Origin: an uncultured bacterium
GTDB taxonomy: Bacteria; Cyanobacteriota; Vampirovibrionia; Gastranaerophilales; Gastranaerophilaceae
NCBI GenBank assembly: GCA_902788345.1
Contig: CADAJP010000007.1
Coordinates: 1-58,574, forward strand
DNA length: 58,574 bases
Direction of reading: 5' to 3'
Shown here: in pieces, positions 32,496 through 40,922 of the stretch
How the letters are laid out: each line of letters starts with the position of its first letter
How positions within the stretch are numbered: position 1 is the stretch's first letter
The notes under the pieces: generated by a model
What the model was told of the DNA's origin: nothing
The model's database searches: none
The model's input: only the letters and a program-made list of their open reading frames with translations
Program-made: the position numbers and the translations under genes

Positions 32496-32628
32496 TTATT
32501 AAAAAATATTAAACGAACCTCATCAGCCTTTGTATATATAAATACTATGTTACAATTAATATAGGGGGAAAGGTGTTGAAAGCTTATAATTAAGACTGTT
32601 CTTGAAGAAAGGATAGTATTAATTCTTT

Positions 32629-33774
32629 ATGAGCTATAATATACCTTATTCTTTCATTCCCGGCACAAAAGCACGCGCACAAGAGGTTAACGCCAACTTT
32701 AAATATGTGCTTGACAGTGCGGATGAACTTAACAGGACAAAATTAAATACAACATTTTCAAATATATCAACAGAAGCAGTTGATTTTATAAAAAACTGCT
32801 CATCCTCACGAAATATAGGCGAAATTATAACTTCACCTCTACCCCTTACAGATGACGGCGTTCATCTTTTAGACGGAACTTTACTGTTTTACGGTGTTTA
32901 CAAAGAATTTATAGATTACATTGCGGATTTGTATGCAGAAAATCCTGATGCTAATTACTTTACAGACGAAGCATTATGGCAACAGTCAGTAAATACTTAC
33001 GGTGTATGTGGTAAGTTTGTATATGATAGCGTAAATAATACGGTAAGACTGCCTAAAATAACAGGTATTATTGAGGGTACTGTTGATGTTAGTGCTTTAG
33101 GTGATTTGGTTGAAGCTGGGTTGCCTAATATTGAGGCTTGGGCGTACTTTTATGGACAAGCATTAAGTTCGGCAGGGGGTTCTTTTACCAGAACAGTAGG
33201 GAACAGCAGTTCAGACCCTATGTACGCATCCTCGGATACTTATAAAAGATTAGATTTAAATGCTTCTCTTTCCAATCCTATCTACGGCAATTCCTCAACC
33301 GTACAGCCGCAAACAATAAAAGTTCTATACTACATTGTTGTTGCAACCACATCAAAAACAGAAATACAATCTGACATTGATGAAATTGCTACTGATTTGA
33401 ATGGTAAAGCTGATACAGATTTAACAAATGTAACAGATACAGGTTATATTAAAATGGCTGGGGCGAGTATGCCTAGTAACACTTATATAGGTTTAACACT
33501 TGGTGCAAGTGGTACATCTTATACTGCCCCTGCTAATGGTTGGTTTTCATTAGATGGGACTGTGTCAAATAGTTCTAATAATTTTATAAATTTAGTATAT
33601 GATGGGACAGATACACTAGGAGTTCGTAATGCTTCTTGTGTAAATTCTACTAATGCAATAGGTGTTATTACTCCCGCAAGAAAAGGGGATAATGTTCGAG
33701 CATATTATCTAAATGTAACAAACCTAAGGTTCAGATTTATATACGCACAAGGTTCAGAAAGCGAGGCAAACTAA
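32629..33774 (+). CDS. Phage tail-fibre-like protein
   Basis: A 381-residue protein. The N-terminus (SYNIPYSFIPGTKARAQEVNANFKYV, about 2-27) matches a motif common at the start of phage tail-fibre and baseplate-attached proteins. Collar-like segments (VRLPKITGIIEG, about 143-154) and a Gly/Ser/Asn-rich C-terminal tip follow. The last third uses many T-ending codons and differs in style from the first, which suggests a swapped tip domain. Ribosome site weak or distant (AAAGGA about 15 bases away). The stop overlaps the next start. No capsid, tape-measure or integrase gene is nearby. Confidence 0.7.
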   Translation: MSYNIPYSFIPGTKARAQEVNANFKYVLDSADELNRTKLNTTFSNISTEAVDFIKNCSSSRNIGEIITSPLPLTDDGVHLLDGTLLFYGVYKEFIDYIADLYAENPDANYFTDEALWQQSVNTYGVCGKFVYDSVNNTVRLPKITGIIEGTVDVSALGDLVEAGLPNIEAWAYFYGQALSSAGGSFTRTVGNSSSDPMYASSDTYKRLDLNASLSNPIYGNSSTVQPQTIKVLYYIVVATTSKTEIQSDIDEIATDLNGKADTDLTNVTDTGYIKMAGASMPSNTYIGLTLGASGTSYTAPANGWFSLDGTVSNSSNNFINLVYDGTDTLGVRNASCVNSTNAIGVITPARKGDNVRAYYLNVTNLRFRFIYAQGSESEAN

Positions 33775-34187
33775 TGTTTATAGCAAAGAATAACGACTTA
33801 ATTATTTTAGCAAGAGATACAAGGGAAGAACTTGAACAAGCATTACAGCTTATGCAGTACACTGCCATCGAGGAAACCTCGATTAACTATGAGTTGTACG
33901 ATGGGCAATATCTTACTCCGGAAGAAATTGCAGTAAAAGAGCGAGAAAGACTTGATAAACTTTCACTCACTAAAAGAGAGGTGTTTCTTGCATTATACAA
34001 TGATAAAGGAATAACCCCCGAAGCAATAAAAGAATACATAAAAGACCCAGAATCACTTATTGAATTTGAGTATGCAAATGATTACTTTAGAGGAAACCCT
34101 TTAATAGATGCAATAGGTCAGACATTAGGCTACAGCTCGGAACAATTAGATTATTTATTTGAACACAAAAAATTTCTACAGCAGTAG
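33774..34187 (+). CDS. Tail-fibre partner or assembly-like protein
   Basis: A 137-residue protein whose ATG overlaps the fibre stop (TAATG). The N-terminal domain is small alpha/beta. DGQYLTPEEIAVKERERLDKLSLTKREVF links to a helical domain (ALYNDKGITPEAIKEYIKDPESLIEFEYANDYF). Small genes placed right after fibres are commonly chaperones or tail-fibre assembly proteins, so that role is inferred from position. It ends at a strong bidirectional terminator. Confidence 0.65.
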   Translation: MFIAKNNDLIILARDTREELEQALQLMQYTAIEETSINYELYDGQYLTPEEIAVKERERLDKLSLTKREVFLALYNDKGITPEAIKEYIKDPESLIEFEYANDYFRGNPLIDAIGQTLGYSSEQLDYLFEHKKFLQQ

Positions 34188-34191
34188 CAAC

Positions 34192-34230
34192 AAAAAGATG
34201 CAGCTTTATCATAAAAAGCTGCATCTTTTA
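34192..34230. terminator. Bidirectional intrinsic terminator after the fibre cassette
   Basis: A long stem, AAAGATGCAGCTTT with AAAGCTGCATCTTT, flanked by A- and T-runs on both sides. Confidence 0.85.
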
Positions 34231-34329
34231 ATAATTCTTCATATTTTAACCGTTCGGAATAACACAAGCACTGAAAGCGTTTTAACAAATACGGGTTATT
34301 ATGTTTATAAGAATATATAAAGTGTTTTA

Positions 34330-34358
34330 TTGACAATTTTATAAAAAAATAATATTAT
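34330..34358 (+). promoter_or_regulatory. Consensus promoter of the AAA+ gene
   Basis: A perfect TTGACA (34330-34335) and TATTAT (34353-34358) with a 17-base spacer, the best -35 box in the window. A small dyad CTAC-ATT-AGTAG follows in the leader. Confidence 0.75.
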
Positions 34359-34399
34359 TACTACATTAGTAGTAGGTTAATGGATTTGGGAATTTAATT

Positions 34400-35938
34400 A
34401 TGAAAGTAGAAGCAATCAGAGGATATAGTTATCAGCGTCACAATACAAATAATCAGGCAAAAAATGAACGCACCATGGCAATTCCGCCGGATTTGACAAA
34501 AATTGTCAAGTCAAATAATTACGGAATGGATATTGTAAACAGACCCAATATTCCGACATTTACCGGTGCCAATTTAACAAAGGCTGCAATAGACATGGCT
34601 TTACAACTTCCGGTATCTGACAGACTTGCACAGGTTATCCAGAACATAAAACTCGGCGATGTTGTTCTTTTATCTAAAGATTTTACAAAGGCGCAGGCAT
34701 CATTGAGAAAATATGCATCTAAATTATCTTTCCCGATAAAACGCGAAATTTATTTAGCAGATAACAATCTTAAACATAATTACGCATTTTTCAAACACCC
34801 AAACGGAGATAATCATATACTGAATATCAATGACAATCCGTTCTATATAAGAGTTAAAGGAACTCACTACTCACTTGATGCAGGTAAAAGCAGTGTCATT
34901 CAGGACGGTAATGTTATTCAATTTTTGGACACATCAAAAAATTCAGGCGAGCATTTTGTTATAAAATCGGAACCTAAAACCGATCTTTCTGATTTTGAAA
35001 AAATATTCAGTAAGACTTATGATTACACCAAAGAAACAGAAACAAGACTGAACAAAATGAATTTTGAAACATTATCCAAAGAAATAATGCAATCAAAAGG
35101 AGTTTCAACAAAGATTGATTTTTCAAAAATAGGCGGACAGTCAAAAGCTGTTGAGGAATTAAAAAAAGGAATATTATATCCGGTAAAATATCCGTCTGCA
35201 TACACCGCTGATGATATTACAAGGGGCTACATTCTATATGGCCCTGCCGGTACAGGTAAAACGGAAATCAGCCGTGCACTTGCAAATGAAGCAAATATTA
35301 ACTATATGTATATGAGCGGAACAGAATTTGAAAACAAATATGTTGGAGAATCCGAAGCAAATGTTAGGGCATTTTTTCAGGCATTAAAAGAAAATCAGCC
35401 ATCTATTGGTGTTATTGATGAAATTGATGCTATCGGAAAAGAACGCGGGGACAAAGATGTCTACGGAGCAAAAGTTGTAAATCAGATTTTGACTTCTATG
35501 ACAGATTTGTATAACAGCGGAGATGATGTATTTGTCTTAGGGTTAACAAACAAATATGACACATTAGACAGTGCATTAAAAAGATCTGAAAGATTTAGCA
35601 AGCATATAAAATTTGATATTCCTGACAGAGAAGGAATATCACAAATCCTTGATATACACACTGCAAATAAACCGCTGGACAAGAACTTTAAAAAATCTGA
35701 AATCGTAGAGAAAATGTTTGAAGCTAAAGCGGTTGGCGGCGACATTAAATATATGACAAAGCTTGCACGCGAAAACATGATGAAAAGACTTGGCATATAT
35801 GAAAAAATGGAAAACGGAACATATCAGCCATCCGATATGAATGATGCAAAAATTACGCAACAGGACTTTTTAGATGCTGTTGCCCAATTTAAAGAACAAA
35901 GAGGCAAAAACATTAAACCTATCGGGTTTAATAAATAA
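34400..35938 (+). CDS. AAA+ ATPase with TFTG motif
   Basis: A 512-residue protein. A polar lead of 50 residues ends in Thr53-Phe54-Thr55-Gly56. A beta-rich domain of unknown type follows (about 60-195), then an FtsH/Cdc48-like AAA+ module: Walker A GPAGTGKT (281-288), Walker B VIDEID (338-343) and SRH-type arginines Arg395 and Arg398 in SALKRSERFSKH. No protease or membrane segment is attached. It is likely a remodelling or unfolding ATPase; the substrate is unknown. GGGAA precedes the ATG and the promoter is strong. Confidence 0.85.
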   Translation: MKVEAIRGYSYQRHNTNNQAKNERTMAIPPDLTKIVKSNNYGMDIVNRPNIPTFTGANLTKAAIDMALQLPVSDRLAQVIQNIKLGDVVLLSKDFTKAQASLRKYASKLSFPIKREIYLADNNLKHNYAFFKHPNGDNHILNINDNPFYIRVKGTHYSLDAGKSSVIQDGNVIQFLDTSKNSGEHFVIKSEPKTDLSDFEKIFSKTYDYTKETETRLNKMNFETLSKEIMQSKGVSTKIDFSKIGGQSKAVEELKKGILYPVKYPSAYTADDITRGYILYGPAGTGKTEISRALANEANINYMYMSGTEFENKYVGESEANVRAFFQALKENQPSIGVIDEIDAIGKERGDKDVYGAKVVNQILTSMTDLYNSGDDVFVLGLTNKYDTLDSALKRSERFSKHIKFDIPDREGISQILDIHTANKPLDKNFKKSEIVEKMFEAKAVGGDIKYMTKLARENMMKRLGIYEKMENGTYQPSDMNDAKITQQDFLDAVAQFKEQRGKNIKPIGFNK

Positions 35939-35974
35939 GACTATAATATCCTTCTTATAACTACTATATTTTGT

Positions 35975-36001
35975 AAAGACCTTCCCACAGGTCTTTTATT
36001 T
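35975..36001. terminator. Intrinsic terminator
   Basis: Perfect AAAGACCT/AGGTCTTT stem with a six-base loop and T-rich tail between the converging AAA+ and deoC genes. Confidence 0.8.
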
Positions 36002-36652
36002 TTATCCGTTTACAATTTTTACACCGGAACTTGTACCAAGACGCTCAGCTCCGGCATTAATCATATCTGTTGCAGCTTGTTTATCTCTTATTCCTCCGGA
36101 AGCCTTTACCTGCAAACCTTTATCTTTTACCGTTGAATACATCAGTTTAACATCTTCTGCCTTTGCACCTACACCGTTTTTAACAAAACCGGTTGATGTT
36201 TTTACAAAATCAGCACCGCCTGAAATTGCATAATTACAACATTCAACAATTTCTTCTTTCGTCAGTAAATCAGTTTCAATAATTACTTTTAAATTATGAC
36301 CTGCGCAGGCATTTTTTATTGAAGAAATTTCATTTATAATAAAATCTTTTTCTTTATCCTTAACCTTTGTGACATTTATAACCATATCTATTTCATCAGC
36401 ACCGTCAGAAATTGCCTTTTTTGTTTCAAAAACCTTCACATCCGTAGTATTTGCACCCAAAGGAAAACCTATTACAGTAACAATTTTTACATCTGTATTT
36501 TTCAAGTAATCCTTGGCGAAAGATACATAACAAGGATTTATACAGACACCAAAAAATTTGTTTTCGACAGCTTCATCAAATAATTTTATTAAATCCGATT
36601 TTTTTGCATCCTGCTTTAAAAGAGTGTGCTCTATATGTTTGTTTAAATCCAT
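36002..36652 (-). CDS. deoC: Deoxyribose-phosphate aldolase
   Basis: A 216-residue class I aldolase that splits 2-deoxyribose-5-phosphate into acetaldehyde and glyceraldehyde-3-phosphate. The Schiff-base lysine is in FVKTSTGF and the second catalytic lysine in VKASGGIRD. TVIGFPLGANTTDVK is the family's substrate loop. Start at the ATG at 36652 with GGAGG formed by the end of metF; the longer upstream frame runs back into metF. Cotranscribed with metF. Confidence 0.93.
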   Translation of the reverse strand: MDLNKHIEHTLLKQDAKKSDLIKLFDEAVENKFFGVCINPCYVSFAKDYLKNTDVKIVTVIGFPLGANTTDVKVFETKKAISDGADEIDMVINVTKVKDKEKDFIINEISSIKNACAGHNLKVIIETDLLTKEEIVECCNYAISGGADFVKTSTGFVKNGVGAKAEDVKLMYSTVKDKGLQVKASGGIRDKQAATDMINAGAERLGTSSGVKIVNG

Positions 36653-36656
36653 TCTT

Positions 36657-37526
36657 CTAACCTCCAATATAAATATTATCCAAAATTTTTGAAACCAAAT
36701 CCGAATGATTAAGGGTATAAAAATGCAACCCGTCAACTTTATTATTTATCAACTCCTGACATTGCTCCAAAACAAAATCAAAAGCGGCATTTTTTATATC
36801 ATCAGGATATTTTTCTATAATATTTTTAAGTTTATTCGGCAAAGTAATCCTTGCAAGCGAAGTCATTTTATTAATTTGTTCGACACTTCTTACAGGCATA
36901 ATTCCTGCAATTACAGGTAAATTAATACCGGCTTTTTTTATGCGTTCAATATAATCATAAAATTTATTATTATCATAAAAAAGCTGCGTAAATATTGCAC
37001 TTGCACCTGCATCAACCTTTTGTTTCAAATATTTTATATCATCTTCCAATGACATACTTTCAATATGACCTTCAGGATAACCGGCAACACCAATGGATAA
37101 AGTCGTTTTGGACACAATAAAATCTACAAGCTCATTTGCATGTTTAAAATCAATGTCATTAATATCTATATAATCAGAAATATCGCCCCGCAAAGCCAAA
37201 ATATTTTCTATTCCCAAATTTTCAATAGAAACAATATATTTTTCTATCTCGGATTTTAACATTGAAACACAGGTGAAATGAGGCATAAGGTTTAAATCCA
37301 GATCCCTTATACTTTTTAAATCTTCTGTCGAAAATCTGTTGAGTCCCCCATTTGCACCGTATGTGAGCGATACAAGAACGGGATTATACTTTTTTAATAT
37401 CCTCAATTCTTCAAACAAATTTGAGATATTTGAATTTTTAGGCGGGTAAACCTCAAACGAGACCTTCGGGCAATTTCTATTGCCTGTGCCACTAAAAGCC
37501 CCTGAATATATTTCCGACAATTCCAT
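36657..37526 (-). CDS. metF: Methylenetetrahydrofolate reductase
   Basis: A 289-residue flavoprotein that reduces 5,10-methylene-THF to 5-methyl-THF, either for methionine synthesis or as part of C1 metabolism. SFEVYPPKN holds the catalytic Glu. VSLTYGANGG, PHFTCVS and LALRGD are family blocks, with FTQLFYDN later. The ATG at 37526 lies six bases after TATAAT on the - strand with no ribosome site. An in-frame extension to 37643 would run through the promoter and is rejected. Confidence 0.92.
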   Translation of the reverse strand: MELSEIYSGAFSGTGNRNCPKVSFEVYPPKNSNISNLFEELRILKKYNPVLVSLTYGANGGLNRFSTEDLKSIRDLDLNLMPHFTCVSMLKSEIEKYIVSIENLGIENILALRGDISDYIDINDIDFKHANELVDFIVSKTTLSIGVAGYPEGHIESMSLEDDIKYLKQKVDAGASAIFTQLFYDNNKFYDYIERIKKAGINLPVIAGIMPVRSVEQINKMTSLARITLPNKLKNIIEKYPDDIKNAAFDFVLEQCQELINNKVDGLHFYTLNHSDLVSKILDNIYIGG

Positions 37527-37532
37527 AAAAAA

Positions 37533-37538
37533 ATTATA
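37533..37538 (-). promoter_or_regulatory. -10 box of metF, leaderless arrangement
   Basis: A perfect TATAAT on the - strand ends six bases before the ATG at 37526. Confidence 0.65.
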
Positions 37539-37661
37539 CCATAAACTGCACAAACCCATTAAATACACAAAAAAGTGTAACGAAGTACAATCTTTTTCAA
37601 CTTTTCGCAAACCGTACAAATTGATGTATGTATCGATTCTCATAAAACCGTGTTACTAAGT

Positions 37662-37841
37662 CTATCTTTTTAACAAATCTCGGACCGAAAATTTGCAGGT
37701 TTTGTCAGATAAACTGAAGTCCAGCAACTTCTTCACGATAGGATTTGTCTGGTGAGATGCAACAGATTTAGCAGAAACTTCATTAACTCTTTCTCTGTCA
37801 TTTTCTATTACTTCAAAGTTTTGTCTGTTTCTCTCATCCAT
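37662..37841 (-). CDS. Small 59-residue protein, leaderless
   Basis: A short frame in the 431-base gap between metF and rfaE2. It reads MDERNRQNFEVIEND, continues through VASHQTNPIVKKLLDF and ends SVRDLLKR before TAG. It is polar and probably helical, with one cysteine (KTCKF). TATAAT lies seven bases before the ATG and TTGTTT 17 bases before that, the same leaderless layout as its neighbours, which is the main reason to believe it. The rest of the gap is AT-rich with one perfect palindrome at 37890-37905. No family recognised. Confidence 0.6.
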   Translation of the reverse strand: MDERNRQNFEVIENDRERVNEVSAKSVASHQTNPIVKKLLDFSLSDKTCKFSVRDLLKR

Positions 37842-37848
37842 AGAAATA

Positions 37849-37877
37849 ATTATACCTCGTTACTCTTATATAAACAA
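37849..37877 (-). promoter_or_regulatory. Promoter of the 59-codon gene
   Basis: On the - strand, TTGTTT (37877-37872) and TATAAT (37854-37849) are 17 bases apart. The ATG at 37841 follows seven bases later. Confidence 0.6.
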
Positions 37878-37889
37878 TTTTTTTAAGGA

Positions 37890-37905
37890 AAATTTGCGCA
37901 AATTT
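37890..37905. promoter_or_regulatory. Perfect 16-bp palindrome
   Basis: AAATTTGCGCAAATTT equals its own reverse complement. It lies upstream of the -35 box of the 59-codon gene and downstream of rfaE2, so it could be an operator. No T-run follows it. Confidence 0.45.
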
Positions 37906-37957
37906 ATATAAAAAGTATATATTTGTTACATATCTTTACAAGGTGTTGCAGAATACT

Positions 37958-38425
37958 TTAGCCCTTCATTTTCTCTATTGTTGCGGTGGTTGATTTACCG
38001 GCAACAAATTCAATAAATTCAACCCTAGTACCGTTTTTACGCATTATATCGGCTTCAGGCAGGGTTTCCATAGTATAATCGGCACCTTTTGTATAAACAT
38101 CAGGTTTAATTTCATCTAAAAGATTTCTTGGAGAATCTTCATCAAACAATACAACATAATCTACACAGGATAAAGCACAAAGAATTTCAGCCCTGTCATT
38201 TTCATTATTAATAGGACGAGAAGGACCTTTTATCGAACGAACAGACTTATCAGAATTTAACAAAACAATAGAATAATCCGCAAAAGATTTAGTTTTTTGA
38301 AGATACCTTACATGACCTACATGCAAAATATCAAAACAACCGTTTGTAGTTACTACAGTCTTTCCGCTTTTGTGCAATTTATCGACAAAACCTGCAATAT
38401 TTTCTCTGTTTATTATTTGTCCCAT
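37958..38425 (-). CDS. rfaE2: Heptose-1-phosphate adenylyltransferase (HldE C-domain/RfaE2)
   Basis: A 155-residue nucleotidyltransferase matching the C-terminal half of HldE. It activates D-glycero-D-manno-heptose 1-phosphate to ADP-heptose for LPS core or other heptosides. TTNGCFDILHVGHVRYLQ is the HxGH nucleotide site and KGPSRPINNENDRAEIL the substrate loop. The kinase half (RfaE1) and other heptose genes are not in the window. GAGGG precedes the ATG. Confidence 0.88.
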   Translation of the reverse strand: MGQIINRENIAGFVDKLHKSGKTVVTTNGCFDILHVGHVRYLQKTKSFADYSIVLLNSDKSVRSIKGPSRPINNENDRAEILCALSCVDYVVLFDEDSPRNLLDEIKPDVYTKGADYTMETLPEADIMRKNGTRVEFIEFVAGKSTTATIEKMKG

Positions 38426-38464
38426 AACAACCCTCTTTTTGTGAGAATTATAGCATATTTTTTA

Positions 38465-40261
38465 TTAACTGTATATTTTTCTGTTTAAATCAGCTTTACG
38501 CAATCTGATATTTTCAGGAGTGATTTCAACAAGTTCATCATCAGAAATATATTCTAATGCTTCTTCAAGCGATAAAATTTTTGGAGCCTGTAAAGTAACC
38601 ATAACATCCGCAGTTGAACTTCTCATATTAGTCAATTTTTTGGTCTTACAAATATTTACGACTATATCCTGTGGTCTGTTACCTTCACCGATAATCATAC
38701 CTCTATATACTTTAGTTTTTGGAGTAACAAAGAAAACACCTCTGTCCTCAAACTGTGCTAAAGCATACGGGATAGCTTCACCCTGCTCATGTGCAATAAT
38801 AGAACCGCATCTTTGACGGTTTATATCACCTGCATAAGGTCTGTAATGCAGGAATGTGTGATACATTATCCCTTCGCCTCTTGTCATTCTGATAAATTCG
38901 TTTCGGAAACCAATCAAACCTCGTGCAGGAATGTGGAAAGTTAAATGAGTTCTGCCTTTAGCAGATTTCATATCTTTCATTTCACCTTTTCGATTTGAAA
39001 GTCTTTCTATTGCAGAACCGGCGTATTCATCAGGAACATCCACAATTAAATTTTCATACGGTTCACATTGTTCGCCATTAATATTCTTGAATATAACTTC
39101 AGGTTTTGAAACCGCAAATTCATAACCTTCTCTACGCATTGTTTCAATAAGAATACTTAAATGGAGCTCGCCTCTGCCCGACACCTTGAAACAATCGGTA
39201 GAATCAGTATCTTCAACACGCAAACTTACATTCTTTTCCAATTCGGTATAAAGTCTTTTTCTTAATTGACGGGATGTAACAAATTTACCCTCTTGCCCTG
39301 CAAACGGGCTGTCATTTACTGAAAAATTCATCTGCAAAGTCGGTTCATCAACTTTTATTAAAGGCAAAGCCTGAGGATTTTCAGGGTCACAAAGAGTTTC
39401 ACCTATCTGAATATCAGAAAAACCTGCAATACCGACAATATCACCTGCACTTGCTTCCTGAATTTCTACACGGCCTAAATCGTGAAAACCAAATAATTTT
39501 GTAATTTTACCCTTTGATTGTGTGCCATCTGCCTGTATCCAGCAAACAGTATCCTGAGAATGAACAGTACCCTGTGCAATTTTACCTATTACAATTCTTC
39601 CAACATATTCATTATAGTCAAGAGTTGTTGCTCTAAATTGGAAAGGTTTGGATGCATCACCCTCAGGTGCTGAAATATTTTCCAAAATACAGTCTAATAA
39701 AGGTATCATATCCTTTTTTTCATCTTCCAATTCTTTTATTGCAAATCCGTTCAAACTGCTTGCAAAGATAAACGGAAAATCAATTAAATCCGCCCTGTCA
39801 GTCAATTCAGTAAATAGATCAAATACTTTATCAAGTGCGGTTAACGGTTCAGCCGCAGGCTTGTCAATTTTATTTATAACTACTATTATTTTCAATCCAA
39901 GTTCTAATGCTTTTGAAAGTACAAATCTTGTCTGAGGCATAGGACCTTCTGCAGCATCTACAATAAGTAAAGCACCGTCAACCATACCCAATACACGTTC
40001 GACCTCACCGCCGAAATCAGCGTGGCCCGGTGTATCTACAACATTAATTTTTGTATCTTTATAATTTATTGCAATATTCTTTGAGAGAATTGTAATTCCA
40101 CGTTCTCTTTCAAGATCATTACTGTCTAACACACGTTCTTCAACATGCTGATTTTCTCTGAATACTCCTGCCTGTTTTAACAAACAATCAACAAGAGTTG
40201 TTTTACCATGGTCAACGTGTGCGATAATCGCTATGTTTCTAATATTTTTATTATTTTCCAT
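38465..40261 (-). CDS. typA: Translational GTPase TypA/BipA
   Basis: A 598-residue ribosome-binding GTPase that acts in ribosome assembly and stress. G1 is [10 protein letters not shown]2 RERGITI, G3 DTPGHADF and G4 NKID. The EF-G-like C-terminal region contains the TypA-specific [10 protein letters not shown] and the end [12 protein letters not shown]. The TTG 12 bases upstream is not used; GGCGGA lies before the ATG at 40261. A dyad that may be an operator lies in the promoter region. Confidence 0.95.
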   Translation of the reverse strand: MENNKNIRNIAIIAHVDHGKTTLVDCLLKQAGVFRENQHVEERVLDSNDLERERGITILSKNIAINYKDTKINVVDTPGHADFGGEVERVLGMVDGALLIVDAAEGPMPQTRFVLSKALELGLKIIVVINKIDKPAAEPLTALDKVFDLFTELTDRADLIDFPFIFASSLNGFAIKELEDEKKDMIPLLDCILENISAPEGDASKPFQFRATTLDYNEYVGRIVIGKIAQGTVHSQDTVCWIQADGTQSKGKITKLFGFHDLGRVEIQEASAGDIVGIAGFSDIQIGETLCDPENPQALPLIKVDEPTLQMNFSVNDSPFAGQEGKFVTSRQLRKRLYTELEKNVSLRVEDTDSTDCFKVSGRGELHLSILIETMRREGYEFAVSKPEVIFKNINGEQCEPYENLIVDVPDEYAGSAIERLSNRKGEMKDMKSAKGRTHLTFHIPARGLIGFRNEFIRMTRGEGIMYHTFLHYRPYAGDINRQRCGSIIAHEQGEAIPYALAQFEDRGVFFVTPKTKVYRGMIIGEGNRPQDIVVNICKTKKLTNMRSSTADVMVTLQAPKILSLEEALEYISDDELVEITPENIRLRKADLNRKIYS

Positions 40262-40286
40262 ATATTCCGCCAATCACATTTCGTTT

Positions 40287-40303
40287 AGTGTAAATTTTAC
40301 ACT
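40287..40303. promoter_or_regulatory. Operator-like dyad upstream of typA
   Basis: A perfect inverted repeat AGTGTAA-ATT-TTACACT. On the - strand it begins inside TATATAAGTG, the likely -10 region for typA, so a bound protein would block transcription start. Confidence 0.5.
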
Positions 40304-40442
40304 TATATAGTATTACAGAGATATTATTTTTGCAATATCATACAAAAAATTATAAGTAACATTATTAAAAAAAATTTTTATCATAGTAGCAAATTAATAT
40401 TTTAGGTGTTTTAACATGAAAAATTGAAATAGGAGAAATAAT

Positions 40443-40922
40443 ATGTTAAACAAAATTGACAACAATCGCAATAACATTCAGTTCGGTGCATTAAAAGTAA
40501 ATAAGCCGTTAAAAGAATGGAACACAGATGTTTTAAATGCTGCTCTTAATTCAAGAGTTATAAGAAATATAATTGCAAAAGATGCAAAAGATGGTAAAGA
40601 TACCTTTTTAACATTACAAAGCGTTAATGCAGGAATAAATAAAGGCACTCAAATGAATATGATGTCTTTAAATGTTAAAGGTGCAGGAAAAGATTTATCA
40701 TTCAATGCAAAAACAATAATACAATACGTAAAATCAGGACTATTTGGAAAACCTGAACAACAGATAAGCGGTTCAAAAAATTTAGGTCAGGATATTGCAA
40801 AACAAATCAAATCTCTTGACGAAGAAACATTCAGCACCAGTAAAGCTATCGAAGAAATTGAAAATATTGCAGGTAAAATTGAAGTAACGCAAAAAGAAGC
40901 CGGAATGGATATTGAAGCTTAA
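40443..40922 (+). CDS. Hypothetical protein with QFGA motif
   Basis: A 159-residue soluble protein opening MLNKIDNNRNNIQFGALKVN, so Gln13-Phe14-Gly15-Ala16 follows an Asn-rich lead as in the other tagged proteins. The body is polar with many Lys and Asn. LSFNAKTIIQYVKSG and SKAIEEIENIAGKIE look helical. There is no signal peptide or membrane segment. AGGAGA precedes the ATG. It abuts the convergent ribF. No family recognised. Confidence 0.75.
   Translation: MLNKIDNNRNNIQFGALKVNKPLKEWNTDVLNAALNSRVIRNIIAKDAKDGKDTFLTLQSVNAGINKGTQMNMMSLNVKGAGKDLSFNAKTIIQYVKSGLFGKPEQQISGSKNLGQDIAKQIKSLDEETFSTSKAIEEIENIAGKIEVTQKEAGMDIEA

Noticed and set aside
32562..32595. Leader peptide (short TTG or GTG frame) before the fibre gene
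   Set aside because: A GGGGGAAAG site precedes a six-codon frame ending AAT TAA, but there is no terminator/antiterminator structure to give it a role.
34151..34336. 61-residue reading frame on the - strand after the fibre cassette
   Set aside because: It starts at TTG overlapping the -35 box of the AAA+ promoter, reads through a strong terminator and into the fibre-partner gene. It could be a remnant but is not supported.
32496..34336. Complete prophage or phage-like element
   Set aside because: Only the fibre and its partner are phage-like; flanks are ordinary genes and no integrase or attachment repeats were seen.
37527..37643. Longer N-terminus for metF
   Set aside because: The 39 extra residues run through the TATAAT promoter and do not look like a MetF N-terminus.
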